DNA of 50,073 nucleotides from assembly GCA_006508105.1 (NCBI GenBank), contig QKPP01000243.1, positions 1-50,073 of the forward strand, read 5' to 3'. Source of the stretch: Myxococcales bacterium FL481 (GTDB taxonomy: Bacteria; Myxococcota_A; Polyangia; Nannocystales; Nannocystaceae). Every line of letters begins with the position of its first letter. Position 1 is the stretch's first letter. Below, one piece after another: positions 34,207 to 45,673 of this stretch. The notes beneath the pieces are model-generated. The model searched no databases. It was not told the origin of the DNA and was given only the letters and a program-made list of their open reading frames with translations. Position numbers and translations under genes: made by a program.

Positions 34207-35274
34207 TCAAGCCTCATCTTTATTGCCGACCACCTCGAGGATGGAGCCTTTGACGTAAGCGTAGCCCGCCGGCGTGCTCAGCGTGATGTCGTGCTCTTCC
34301 GAGCCACTGGGCAAGTACTTCGCGAGCACACCGTTGACGTCGTAGATGTATAGGTCGTCCTTGTTTCCGTCGTGCAGCTCCCAAACGCCGCCTGAGGCCG
34401 GATCTGACGTGTCCTGAAAGATTGGGAATGAGCAGCGGTCGTACAGCTCATGCTGGGTCGTCGTGGCATCGGATTTGTTGATCGCCACGAACTCCACCTC
34501 CACACCTTCATTATGGAACTCGAGACGCATCTGTTCAAACTTCCCAGCCTGGGACTGGCAAAAGCTTCACCAGCCCGCGAGTAAGGCGACGACAGTGACC
34601 CGACCAGTGAATGCGTCCAGACCGTAGACCTGTTGGTGTCCACAGCTGCGTGGCTGGACATCCTGGAGTTGCCACTGGGGCCAGGGATGGCCGACACAGT
34701 TGCCGCACGGCTCGTCGTCCCCATCGCCATCGCCATCGCCATCTCCGTCCCCATCGCCATCGCCATCTCCGTCGCCATCGCCATCTCCATCTCCATCTCC
34801 ATCTCCATCTCCATCTCCACCACCGGAGGAGCTGGTCGACTCCGACGAGCTCGTGACCGACGATTCACTCGAATCCCCGCCGTCACCGGTCGAGGATGCC
34901 GGCGCCGTCCCGGAAGACTCCCCGGTCGCCGAACCCGAGGCGGTCCCATCTGCGGTCCCCGGTCCATCACCGGTCACTGAGGCTTGAGCCGTGGACGAGC
35001 CCTCGCCTGAGCCACTCGCCATCGAGGTGCTCGACGCGTCGTCCGTGGCCGACTCGGCCACGACGTGCGCGCCGACGCGAGCCCAACCGCGCGCCCGCTC
35101 GGTCGGGGACTCGTAGGGGCCGACGCACTCGCCGTCACCCAACGGCGCCAACCCGTTCGAATCGTCGTTTTGGCAACCGGTGGGAGCCAGGCTGCTCAGC
35201 AACACCCCGACGATCACGCCGCGAGCGGTCGCGTGGGACGCGAAACGGACAGAGCTTAGGCGCGCGTTCTTCAC
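34207..35274 (-). CDS. Thioredoxin-like lipoprotein, probable selenoprotein (in-frame TGA, UxxC)
   Basis: The frame has 355 codons if the TGA at 34569-34567 (codon 236) is read as selenocysteine. A lipoprotein-type signal ends near C34. A Ser/Gly/Thr-rich part and a Gly-Asp repeat (about residues 150-190) follow, then a thioredoxin-like domain: FTGRVTVVALLAGW-U-SFCQ, then VEVEFVAINKSDA, CSFPIFQD and WELHDGNKDDLYIYDVNGVL. TGA replaces the first Cys of W-C-x-x-C, leaving C239. The frame continues unbroken on both sides of the TGA with domain-like sequence, so neither a real stop nor a frameshift fits well. GTG 35274 lies 6 nt after TACCAT. The selenium machinery is not in the window. Confidence 0.78.
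34542..34554 (-). promoter_or_regulatory. Candidate bacterial SECIS hairpin
   Basis: Starting 13 nt after the TGA, TCCCA and TGGGA form a 5-bp stem with loop GGC; the loop begins at +18. A G at the start of the apical loop and 16-37 nt spacing are what bacterial SelB-binding elements require. An alternative fold pairs CCAG with CTGG around a 7-nt loop. Confidence 0.45.
34713..34820. repeat. Hexanucleotide repeat encoding Gly-Asp
   Basis: About 17 GGCGAT/GGAGAT-type units (plus-strand form CCATCG or CCATCT) encode alternating Gly-Asp in the selenoprotein. Changes in unit number keep the frame. Confidence 0.9.
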
Positions 35275-35280
35275 TTGAGC

Positions 35281-35310
35281 ATGGTAGCCGCTCGGTTCCG
35301 GACTGTGCAA
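35281..35310 (-). promoter_or_regulatory. Possible promoter of the selenoprotein gene
   Basis: On the minus strand TTGCAC (35310-35305), 18 nt, TACCAT (35286-35281), then 6 nt to the GTG at 35274. Confidence 0.35.
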
Positions 35311-35442
35311 CGGCGGCCGATGGAAGCGGCCTGCGACCCAGCGCGGACGACTCGTACCGGTCCCGAATCCATCGAGCGCCCGCCCCGAGTACGCGCCTCC
35401 GGCACCCTCGCTCCTCCCTCCGCGGGGGCGGACTGTCGTGCG

Positions 35443-36318
35443 CTAGACCGCCGGGTCGGAGGGCTCATGAGGCGAGCCGCCGCGCGCCGCACCGGTCGTC
35501 CGTCGGATCTGCAGGACCGGCTGATCGCCCCCGTCGTGCCCGTCGGACGGTGAGCTCGCCGTGACCCGCGTCACCGAGCGGTCGAGCAGATGACTGGGCA
35601 CCACGTTGCGCAGACTGTTGAGCATCACCGCTCGAACCGCCGGGTTGTCCTGCTCGAGCTCGTCGAGCAGCCGTCGCATCGCTTCGCGGCGCAGTCCGTC
35701 TTGGCTGCCACACAGGTTGCACGGCAAAATCGGGTACTCGCGCGCTCGCGCGAACTCGGCGATATCTCGCTCCGCGCACAGGATCAGGGGGCGGATCACA
35801 TCGAAGCGATCGTCGTCCGTGCGATACCCCGCGGGCATGGCCTGCAATCGCCCGGCGTACAGCATGTTCATCAGCACGGTCTCAAGCGCGTCATCGCGAT
35901 GATGTCCCAACGCGATCTTATTGCACCCCAAGCGCTCGGCGTGGGTGTACAGCACGCCTCGTCGCATGCGCGAACACACGGCGCAGTAGGTCTTCCCCGG
36001 CGGGGTTCGATTCACGACCGTCGAGTACGTGTCCTCGTGAATGATGTGATACGGCACGCCGAACTCGCGCAGCCAGCCCTCGAGCGGCGCACCATCGTAG
36101 CCAGGCTGCCCTTGATCGAGGTGCACCGCGGTGAGTCGAAAACGAAACGGAGCTCGGCGTCGCGCGGACTCCAGCAGGTCGCACAGCGTGTAGCTGTCTT
36201 TGCCGCCCGACATCGCCACCATGACATGATCCCCGTCTTGGAGCAGGTTGTACTCCCCGAGCGCCTTCGTCATCGTACGGGCGAGACGGTCTCGCAGGCG
36301 TTCGGTCGCGTCGGTCAT
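35443..36318 (-). CDS. ttcA: tRNA 2-thiocytidine biosynthesis protein TtcA
   Basis: A 291-residue PP-loop ATPase that thiolates C32 of certain tRNAs. Visible are the PP-loop SGGKDS, the Fe-S cysteines in CAVCSRMRRG and the later CNLCGSQDGLRR, and ALGHHRDDALETVLMNML. All three are diagnostic for TtcA. ATG 36318 gives MTDATERLRDRL; the longer frame upstream is Arg/Gly-rich and does not resemble the family. The C-terminal 45 residues are a Ser/Arg/Gly-rich tail. It is downstream of the ATP synthase genes by 193 nt. Confidence 0.93.
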   Translation of the reverse strand: MTDATERLRDRLARTMTKALGEYNLLQDGDHVMVAMSGGKDSYTLCDLLESARRRAPFRFRLTAVHLDQGQPGYDGAPLEGWLREFGVPYHIIHEDTYSTVVNRTPPGKTYCAVCSRMRRGVLYTHAERLGCNKIALGHHRDDALETVLMNMLYAGRLQAMPAGYRTDDDRFDVIRPLILCAERDIAEFARAREYPILPCNLCGSQDGLRREAMRRLLDELEQDNPAVRAVMLNSLRNVVPSHLLDRSVTRVTASSPSDGHDGGDQPVLQIRRTTGAARGGSPHEPSDPAV

Positions 36319-36511
36319 CGGCTGGCGGGAATGCGGTGGAGCAGCAAAGCGGTGCAGGCGTGCATAGCATGCGACCGGCGCTCCGGTTGATCCGCGGCCA
36401 CGAACCCGCCCGCGGTCAGTCCAGCGACGGAACAAACAGCACCAGCCGAAGTCGCACGGCGGTCCTCAGCCGGGTTCGAGCGATCCGGTGCCGTCGGCGC
36501 ACCTCGGTGAG

Positions 36512-36928
36512 CTAGTGCGCCGCTGCCCGAAGCTGCGCCTCGAGCCAGTCGAGCTGTTGCTCGAGCACGGTTCGCTCGGCCGAGCCAACTGGTGCAGACG
36601 AGGCCTTGGCCGCCGACTGGGCGTCGGTCAGTTCGCGTCGGGCCGCGTCCACATCGATCTCGTCGCTGCGAAGCGCCCGCTCAGTGAGCACCGACACTCG
36701 CCCTTCCGCCGAGACCTCGACAAAACCCGCTCCGACCGCCATCCGGATATCCGCTTGGTCGTCACGGTACCTCACCACGCCCGGGCGCAGCGGGGACACG
36801 AACGGAATATGGCCGGGCAACACCCCGAGCTCGCCCAACGCCCCCGGGATTTCCACCCCGGCGACCTTGACGGTGGCCACGGCCCCCACCGGGGTGAGAA
36901 CGTCGAGCTCGAGCAAAGCGTTCGCCAT
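36512..36928 (-). CDS. atpC: ATP synthase epsilon subunit
   Basis: A 138-residue protein with the epsilon beta-sandwich (LLELDVLTPVGAVATVKVAG, LGVLPGHIPFVSPLRPGVV, MAVGAGFVEV, VSVLTERALRSDEID) and the C-terminal helical pair that regulates rotation. The ATG follows directly on the TAG of atpD. It is the last gene of the ATP synthase operon. Confidence 0.95.
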   Translation of the reverse strand: MANALLELDVLTPVGAVATVKVAGVEIPGALGELGVLPGHIPFVSPLRPGVVRYRDDQADIRMAVGAGFVEVSAEGRVSVLTERALRSDEIDVDAARRELTDAQSAAKASSAPVGSAERTVLEQQLDWLEAQLRAAAH

Positions 36929-39431
<2,503 letters not shown>

Positions 39432-39454
39432 CGGAAGCCCCGGTTCCAGTGCGT

Positions 39455-40966
<1,512 letters not shown>

Positions 40967-40981
40967 GTCGTACTCGTTCTC

Positions 40982-41563
40982 TTACGGTAGGGAAACGTCT
41001 CCGCTCTTCGCTTGAGAGCGCAGACCGTGTCGCAGGTTCGCTAGCGTGCTGCGCACGCTTAGATCGATGGTTTGATGACCGAGCTTGGTGACGAGGCCCC
41101 CGATGAGTTCGGGGTCGACCGAGCTCTCGACGGTCACCGTCTTGCCGGTGACCCGTTCGAAACAAGCTTTGAGAGCGGCAAGGGTCGCCGGCTCGAGCGG
41201 CTGCGCGGCGCTGACTTCGGCCTTGAGACGCCCCGCCTGCTCGTCGGCGAGGAACCGATACTGCCGAGCGATTTGGTCGATGCCGCTGACGCGTCCACGA
41301 ACGACCAGCAGGTCGACGAGGCCGACCACCTTGGCGTCGACGTCCAAACGCTGGCACACCGCCGCGGCCGTGGCCTGGCGCTGACTCATCAAGTGATGCA
41401 CGCCGGCAAGCACATCGATCAACGTCTGCTCTTCCTCAAAAGGCAGCTCGAACGCTTGGGCGACCGCCGCCAGATCTGCGGTGAAACGATCCCGCTGCGC
41501 CGGGTTGTCGGCGAGGCTGAGCAGCGCGCGAGCGTAACGTTTGGCGAGTGTGCCTGGAATCAT
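40982..41563 (-). CDS. atpH: ATP synthase delta subunit
   Basis: A 193-residue protein that links F1 to the peripheral stalk. The start MIPGTLAKRYARALLSLADN and the C-terminal motif VESSVDPELIGGLVTKLGHQTIDLSV are typical. Its ATG overlaps the end of atpF by 4 nt. Confidence 0.94.
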   Translation of the reverse strand: MIPGTLAKRYARALLSLADNPAQRDRFTADLAAVAQAFELPFEEEQTLIDVLAGVHHLMSQRQATAAAVCQRLDVDAKVVGLVDLLVVRGRVSGIDQIARQYRFLADEQAGRLKAEVSAAQPLEPATLAALKACFERVTGKTVTVESSVDPELIGGLVTKLGHQTIDLSVRSTLANLRHGLRSQAKSGDVSLP

Positions 41564-42216
41564 GAGACTTTTCCGAGTTGCGAACGGTCGATCTCGTCGA
41601 CTTGAGTCACGTATCGGTCGATGATGCGCTGCTGGTCGTCCTGGTTGAACTGCTGACGCAGCACGGACTCGGCGCGGGCGAGCGCCCCGTCCACCACCTC
41701 ACCCTCGAGCAGACGCACAGCCAAGCGAGTCTCGCGTTCGATGGTTCGCGTGGCTGCGTCGACGATCCGCTGGGCTTCCTGTCGGGCGTCATCGAGCAAG
41801 CGCAGGCGTTCGGCCTGCGCCGCTTCTCGGGCCGCGTCCACGAGCGCTTTCGCCTCGGCGTCGGCCCCTTCCAACTTGGACTGGTATTCGCGCAGCAACG
41901 TCTCGGCCTGCTCACGCGCTTGCGTGGCCTTGTCGAGCTGCTCGCGGATATCATCGCTCTTTTTCGCATTGCTGGCCATCAGCGGCCGGAACAAAATGCG
42001 GTTGAGCAGGAACAGCAGGACGGCGAAGTTGATCAGGACGAAGATGAATCCGACCCGCGGGTCGTCCTCCGTCGGCAGACCCACCCACTTGATGCCGTGG
42101 GGATGGCTGTCCGCCGCGGGGCTCGCCCAGGCCAAGCGGCAGTAGAGCGTGGCCCCGAACGCGACGACGGGCCCGACTCCTCGCCGTACCCATTGGCGTG
42201 CGGCCATGGGGCTCAT
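41560..42216 (-). CDS. atpF: ATP synthase b subunit with signal-like front
   Basis: This encodes 218 residues. A first hydrophobic stretch with a basic tip (residues 1-33, ending LAWASPAA) looks like a cleavable signal; the true membrane anchor is VGFIFVLINFAVLLFLLNRILFRPL (about 55-80), followed by the long coiled coil of the peripheral stalk. Two hydrophobic segments with a signal-like first one are known for b subunits in related proteobacteria, so this may be normal. ATG overlaps the b' gene by 4 nt. Confidence 0.9.
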   Translation of the reverse strand: MSPMAARQWVRRGVGPVVAFGATLYCRLAWASPAADSHPHGIKWVGLPTEDDPRVGFIFVLINFAVLLFLLNRILFRPLMASNAKKSDDIREQLDKATQAREQAETLLREYQSKLEGADAEAKALVDAAREAAQAERLRLLDDARQEAQRIVDAATRTIERETRLAVRLLEGEVVDGALARAESVLRQQFNQDDQQRIIDRYVTQVDEIDRSQLGKVS

Positions 42217-42677
42217 GCTGCCCTCCCAAGAACGCGCTCACTAATCTCACGCGCGAGGACCTCGATGCGCGCCACCAGATCGGTACGAGCGCGTGCGACT
42301 TGAGTCGAGATCTGTCCCCGCGCCGCGTCGAGGGAACGAGACGCCTGGCTGCGTGCCTGAGCGATCTTGTCGCTTCCGTTCGACTCGGCGTCGCGGCGCA
42401 ACTCAGAGCGCACGTTGAGCGCGGACTCGCGGGCTTGTCCCAGACGCTCGGCGTACTCGGCATCGAGCTTCGACGCCTTCGTCTGTAGCTCTTCAGCGGC
42501 CGCAAACGCACCGCTGATCGCCGCATGTCGACGATCGCGAACTTCTAGCCAAGGACGAAACAACAGACGCTCCAAGACCGCGAGCAGCAGCAGAAACAAC
42601 GTGAGCTGCACGAAGACGGTACCGTCGATGTCCACGACCGGTTGAGCGGCGAGGATGATTGACGTGCTAGTTTGCAT
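42213..42677 (-). CDS. ATP synthase b' subunit
   Basis: A 154-residue protein: one helix near residues 20-45 (VFVQLTLFLLLLAVLERLLF), then RPWLEVRDRRHAAI and a coiled coil. It is a second b-type subunit that would pair with the longer b protein in a heterodimeric stalk. ATG 42677 gives MQTSTSIIL; a longer frame reaches 42767 but lacks b-type sequence. It is the first gene of this F1/stalk cluster; genes for subunits a and c (atpB, atpE) are not in the window. Confidence 0.9.
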   Translation of the reverse strand: MQTSTSIILAAQPVVDIDGTVFVQLTLFLLLLAVLERLLFRPWLEVRDRRHAAISGAFAAAEELQTKASKLDAEYAERLGQARESALNVRSELRRDAESNGSDKIAQARSQASRSLDAARGQISTQVARARTDLVARIEVLAREISERVLGRAA

Positions 42678-43344
42678 GGCGTTGGCCGAGCAGATATCCA
42701 AAGGCGAGATCAACGGAGAGCAGGCCGTTGCGGGTGCCGTATCGGCAAGGCGGCGTGCAGGTAGCACGCGTGCGAGGAGGCGTCAACGGCCACCGGGCGA
42801 GTAGAGCGTGGCTGGAGGCCCCGCCAGGTGCGCTAGCGTGCTGGGCACGACTCGCCCGGCAATCACTGCGAGATCGCTTCGGGCTGCGGTCGAACCCGCC
42901 ACGACTCGCGCCGCGAGGCTGGGCTCGCCTGGGCTCGAGAGGGCTCGCCTGGGCTCGCCTGGGCTCGAGAGGGCTCGCTTGGGCTCGAGAGGGCTCGCTT
43001 GGGCTTCGAGAGGGCTCGCTTGGGCTTCGAGAGGGCTCGAGAGGGCTCGCCTGGGCTCGAGAGGGAGGCCCGCGCCTCCGCCCGGCTCGACGACGGAGCG
43101 GGCGGCGTCTCGCCCCGCTCGGCGCACGACCGGCCTGCGTCCTCGCCCCGCGCGGCGTGAGATCGGCCCCGCGCTCGCCCAGCCGCTGACGAGACCACGG
43201 CGACCGGCGGACCGCTCGTCGGGGCCGGCATCCCGGGGGTTGGTCCTCTCGACCGACAACGCCCGCGGCTCGCGTGGCCGAGCCGCCAACGCCAACGGAT
43301 CGTCGTTGGACACCCTCGGCGCGTCGCCGGCGATCCTCGGGTCG
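42678..43344. other. Repeat-rich region upstream of the ATP synthase genes
   Basis: No gene is supported. A minus-strand open frame (42783-43313) is of Ala/Arg/Pro/Ser composition, spans the minisatellite and has no recognisable motif, so I left it out. The ATP synthase promoter should lie in the first 100 nt; I could not single one out. Confidence 0.5.
42921..43062. repeat. 10-bp minisatellite, about 14 units
   Basis: Units GGGCTCGCCT (or ...CTT) and GGGCTCGAGA, mostly alternating; two units carry an extra T (GGGCTTCGAGA). No spacers. It lies about 240 nt upstream of the first ATP synthase gene. Confidence 0.92.
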
Positions 43345-43701
43345 TTACGAATCGGCGTCGGCCACCGTCGGGGCGTCGCCGACGGTCATCGTGCAGTTTC
43401 CCTCGAAGCGCGCGCCCTTTTGGATGACGAGCGACGGCGTGGAAAGATTGCCGTGAACCCGGGCCGGCTGGTGGATCTCGAGTGACGAGGTCGCGGCGAT
43501 ATCCCCCCGAGCGGTGCCTTGGACCACGACGTTGGCGGCGCGGATCTCAGCCGCGACGTTCGCGGTCTCCCCCACGATCAGGGTGCCCTCGGTCTGGATC
43601 TCCCCCGAGAAGTCACCGTCGATCCGCACGGCGCCTTCAAATGAAAGCTTGCCCTCGAACGCGGATCCCTTGCCGAGCACGGTCGTGATCTCTTGCTCCA
43701 T
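43345..43701 (-). CDS. Bactofilin
   Basis: This encodes 118 residues with the right-handed beta-helix repeat of bactofilins: FEGKLSFEGAVRIDGDFSGEI, TEGTLIVGETANVAAEI, ANVVVQGTARGDIAATSSLEI, ARVHGNLSTPSLVIQKGARFEGN. These polymerise into cytoskeletal filaments that place envelope and chromosome-segregation proteins. ATG 43701 has AGGGAG 8-9 nt upstream; the frame above it runs into the 15-bp repeat and is not protein-like. The C-terminal tail is short. Confidence 0.93.
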   Translation of the reverse strand: MEQEITTVLGKGSAFEGKLSFEGAVRIDGDFSGEIQTEGTLIVGETANVAAEIRAANVVVQGTARGDIAATSSLEIHQPARVHGNLSTPSLVIQKGARFEGNCTMTVGDAPTVADADS

Positions 43702-44352
43702 CGTCACTGCTCCCTCGCGGGACCAACGGCATAGCCGGAATCGCAGCGAAATTGAAGCGGCACTCGGACGCCCACCAGCAAGGCCGACCGCCCGCACCAC
43801 GACCGCCCGCACCACGACCGCCCGCACCACGACCGCCCGCACTGTCAGACAACGACCACCGTGCCCGCACGCGGAAGCCGGTCATCGGCCAGCTCGGCTC
43901 CGCTACGGACGGCCGTGCATCCGAAGCACCGCGGGCTGCGTCCCGGCGCCCGACGAGTGACAGCCGGTCGCAGCGTGGTGCGGCTGGGCTCGCCGCGCGA
44001 GGTAGCGATTTGTGCCCACCGACACGGACGACATCGACTGCGGACCTCGACCGGCGCCGACGGGGTCAGCCGCGACTCCGAGAAGCCCCGCCGGCCCGCG
44101 GCACACCGGGGGCCATGCTCCCTCATGGGCGCGGACGCCTGAACTCCGCATGCCACGGAGTCGGGCAGCGGTTGCAGGCGCACTCACGGGCCACCGCGCA
44201 GGTGTCATTCTGCGTTCGGGCAACGGTTCGCACGGTGAAGCGTTGACGACAAAGTGGACCTGACGTCGCCCTCGTCTCCGCGTCCACCCCCGCGTCAATG
44301 CTTCGCTTTGCCGCGTGCCTGGTCGCAACCCGGGCTGCGAGCTGGGCGCAAG
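43702..44352. other. Intergenic region without supported gene
   Basis: Apart from the repeat at 43786-43842 I see no gene; open frames on both strands are Arg/Pro/Ala-rich and overlapping. A CAAGC/GCTTG hairpin (44349-44362) overlaps the stop of the next minus-strand gene and could be its terminator. Confidence 0.45.
43786..43842. repeat. 15-bp tandem repeat, 3.8 copies
   Basis: Three exact GACCGCCCGCACCAC units and a partial fourth, 85 nt upstream of the bactofilin start. Confidence 0.9.
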
Positions 44353-44541
44353 CTAGCGCTTGTTGTTGTAGAAAACCGTGATCGTCAAGCAGTGGAACTC
44401 TCGGTCAGAGCTTTGAGTGACCGTCTTGTCCACGATCTCGACGTCCTGGTTCTCCTCGAGCCACGCATTGATGCGATCGCTGATGCCCTCACGCTCACGC
44501 GCCTTAGTCGCCGAAAACACTTTCACGCCATCGAAATCCAT
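44353..44541 (-). CDS. Small protein of 62 residues
   Basis: A short soluble protein, MDFDGVKVFSATKARERE and then DRINAWLEENQDVEIVDKTV, ending in QSSDREFHCLTITVFYNNKR. It looks like a compact beta-alpha-beta fold with a helix in the middle. I recognise the SATKARERE...QSSD.EFHC.T pattern as that of small uncharacterised proteins but cannot name a function. GGAGGA lies 5 nt before ATG 44541, and the promoter at 44565-44594 is the best in the window, so strong expression is expected. It is divergent from prmA. Confidence 0.8.
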   Translation of the reverse strand: MDFDGVKVFSATKAREREGISDRINAWLEENQDVEIVDKTVTQSSDREFHCLTITVFYNNKR

Positions 44542-44564
44542 AGCATTCCTCCAGTGCCGGGGGC

Positions 44565-44615
44565 TGGATACCCGAGCGGCGGATGCGATGTCAAAAACAA
44601 AATTGCACCCAGCGT
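44565..44615 (-). promoter_or_regulatory. Strong promoter with UP-like element for the 62-residue protein
   Basis: On the minus strand TTGACA (44594-44589), 18 nt, TATCCA (44570-44565). Upstream A/T runs (AATTTTGTTTTT and, further off, an AAAAAATT block) stand out in this GC-rich DNA as an UP element. Confidence 0.6.
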
Positions 44616-44734
44616 GGAATTTTTTACCGTGGGCGAAAAAAAACCGCCGCCGAGTTCGCGTTCCTGTCTCTTTCGTGGAGATAGCGTAAGGTCCCCCGCG
44701 CGACTGCCCTTGGGGCCAGCTCCTCGACACTGCC

Positions 44735-45673
44735 ATGACCGCTGCCCTAGAACGTTGGCTGACTCTCCACGCAACGGCGAACACTAGTTCGCTGGCTTCC
44801 GATCTGTACCCCCAGTTGACTGACGCGCTGGACGCAATCGGCGCGATCCTGGCGGCAGACCGGGATGTCGGCGGATCGGAGATGCGGACAGATTCGCTGG
44901 GCGCGCCAGAGCTTGTGGTCTACGCCCGCGTGGAGGCGCGCGAGCGTCTGGAACAGCAACTGCGAACGGTCGCCGACTCACTGCTCATCCCACTGGGCGC
45001 CGCGCCCGACATCCGCGGTGAGACCCACGAAGGCTCCGACTGGCGCGAGGTCTGGAAGCAGTTTTACCGGCCGATGGTGTTTGGTGCCGGCGCGCTGCTC
45101 GTGCGGCCGAGCTGGATCCCACGACGACGCGGCGACCCGGAACGCGAGGTCATTCTCGACCCGGGACAAGCCTTTGGAACGGGTCAGCACGAGACGACCC
45201 GGCTGTGTCTCAATCTCCTCGCCCGACTCGCGCGCGACGGCGACCAACCGAAGACGGTCCTGGACCTCGGCACCGGATCCGGGATTTTGGCGCTGGGAGC
45301 CGCGCGGCTGTTCCCGGCGGCACGCGTGCGTGCCATCGACCTCGATCCAGTCGCGACCGAGGCCGCACGGGACAACGTGCGGGTCAACGGCCTGCAAGAC
45401 CGTGTCGAGGTCCTCACCGGCGACATCAATGCCGCCGGGATCGACCCCTACCCCCTCGCGATCGCCAACATCCGGCCAGAGGTCCTGCTCCCGGTGGCCC
45501 CGCAGTTGGCCCGCATCACCTCGCCGGGCGCCAATCTCCTGCTGAGCGGCATTTTGGACGAGGAGCACGACGCGGTCGCGGCCGCCTACGCCGCCCCGGC
45601 CTGGCGGTTGCTCGACCGGCCGCTCGATGGCGAGTGGCGAGCGTTGTTGTTGCAGCGCGAGGGCGTGGGGTGA
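44735..45673 (+). CDS. prmA: Ribosomal protein L11 methyltransferase
   Basis: This encodes 312 residues. The S-adenosylmethionine site shows VLDLGTGSGILALGAARLFP, the preceding block is PGQAFGTGQHETTRLCLNLL, and the active-site NPP-like motif is represented by IANIRPEVLLPV (N-I-R rather than N-P/I-L). It methylates ribosomal protein L11. A divergent N-terminal domain is present. ATG 44735 is the first start in frame. It overlaps rsmE by 4 nt. Confidence 0.93.
   Translation: MTAALERWLTLHATANTSSLASDLYPQLTDALDAIGAILAADRDVGGSEMRTDSLGAPELVVYARVEARERLEQQLRTVADSLLIPLGAAPDIRGETHEGSDWREVWKQFYRPMVFGAGALLVRPSWIPRRRGDPEREVILDPGQAFGTGQHETTRLCLNLLARLARDGDQPKTVLDLGTGSGILALGAARLFPAARVRAIDLDPVATEAARDNVRVNGLQDRVEVLTGDINAAGIDPYPLAIANIRPEVLLPVAPQLARITSPGANLLLSGILDEEHDAVAAAYAAPAWRLLDRPLDGEWRALLLQREGVG

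Noticed and set aside
34611..34987. Plus-strand open frames rich in Ser-Pro or His-Arg across the Gly-Asp repeat
   Set aside because: They are antisense readings of the hexanucleotide tract.
34207..35274. Pseudogene or two separate genes split at the TGA
   Set aside because: The frame is continuous with no shift, and the TGA falls exactly on a catalytic Cys position; a random stop there is unlikely. A second start at the ATG 34530 would give a thioredoxin domain without its active site.
42783..43313. Minus-strand open frame of 176 codons across the minisatellite
   Set aside because: Composition is driven by the repeat, codon preference is unlike that of the neighbours and no motif is seen. 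A gene is not excluded, but I cannot support one.
44630..44660. T-rich run read as an intrinsic terminator
   Set aside because: The eight-base A/T run has no proper stem before it and lies upstream of a gene start; it fits better as part of the A/T-rich promoter region.
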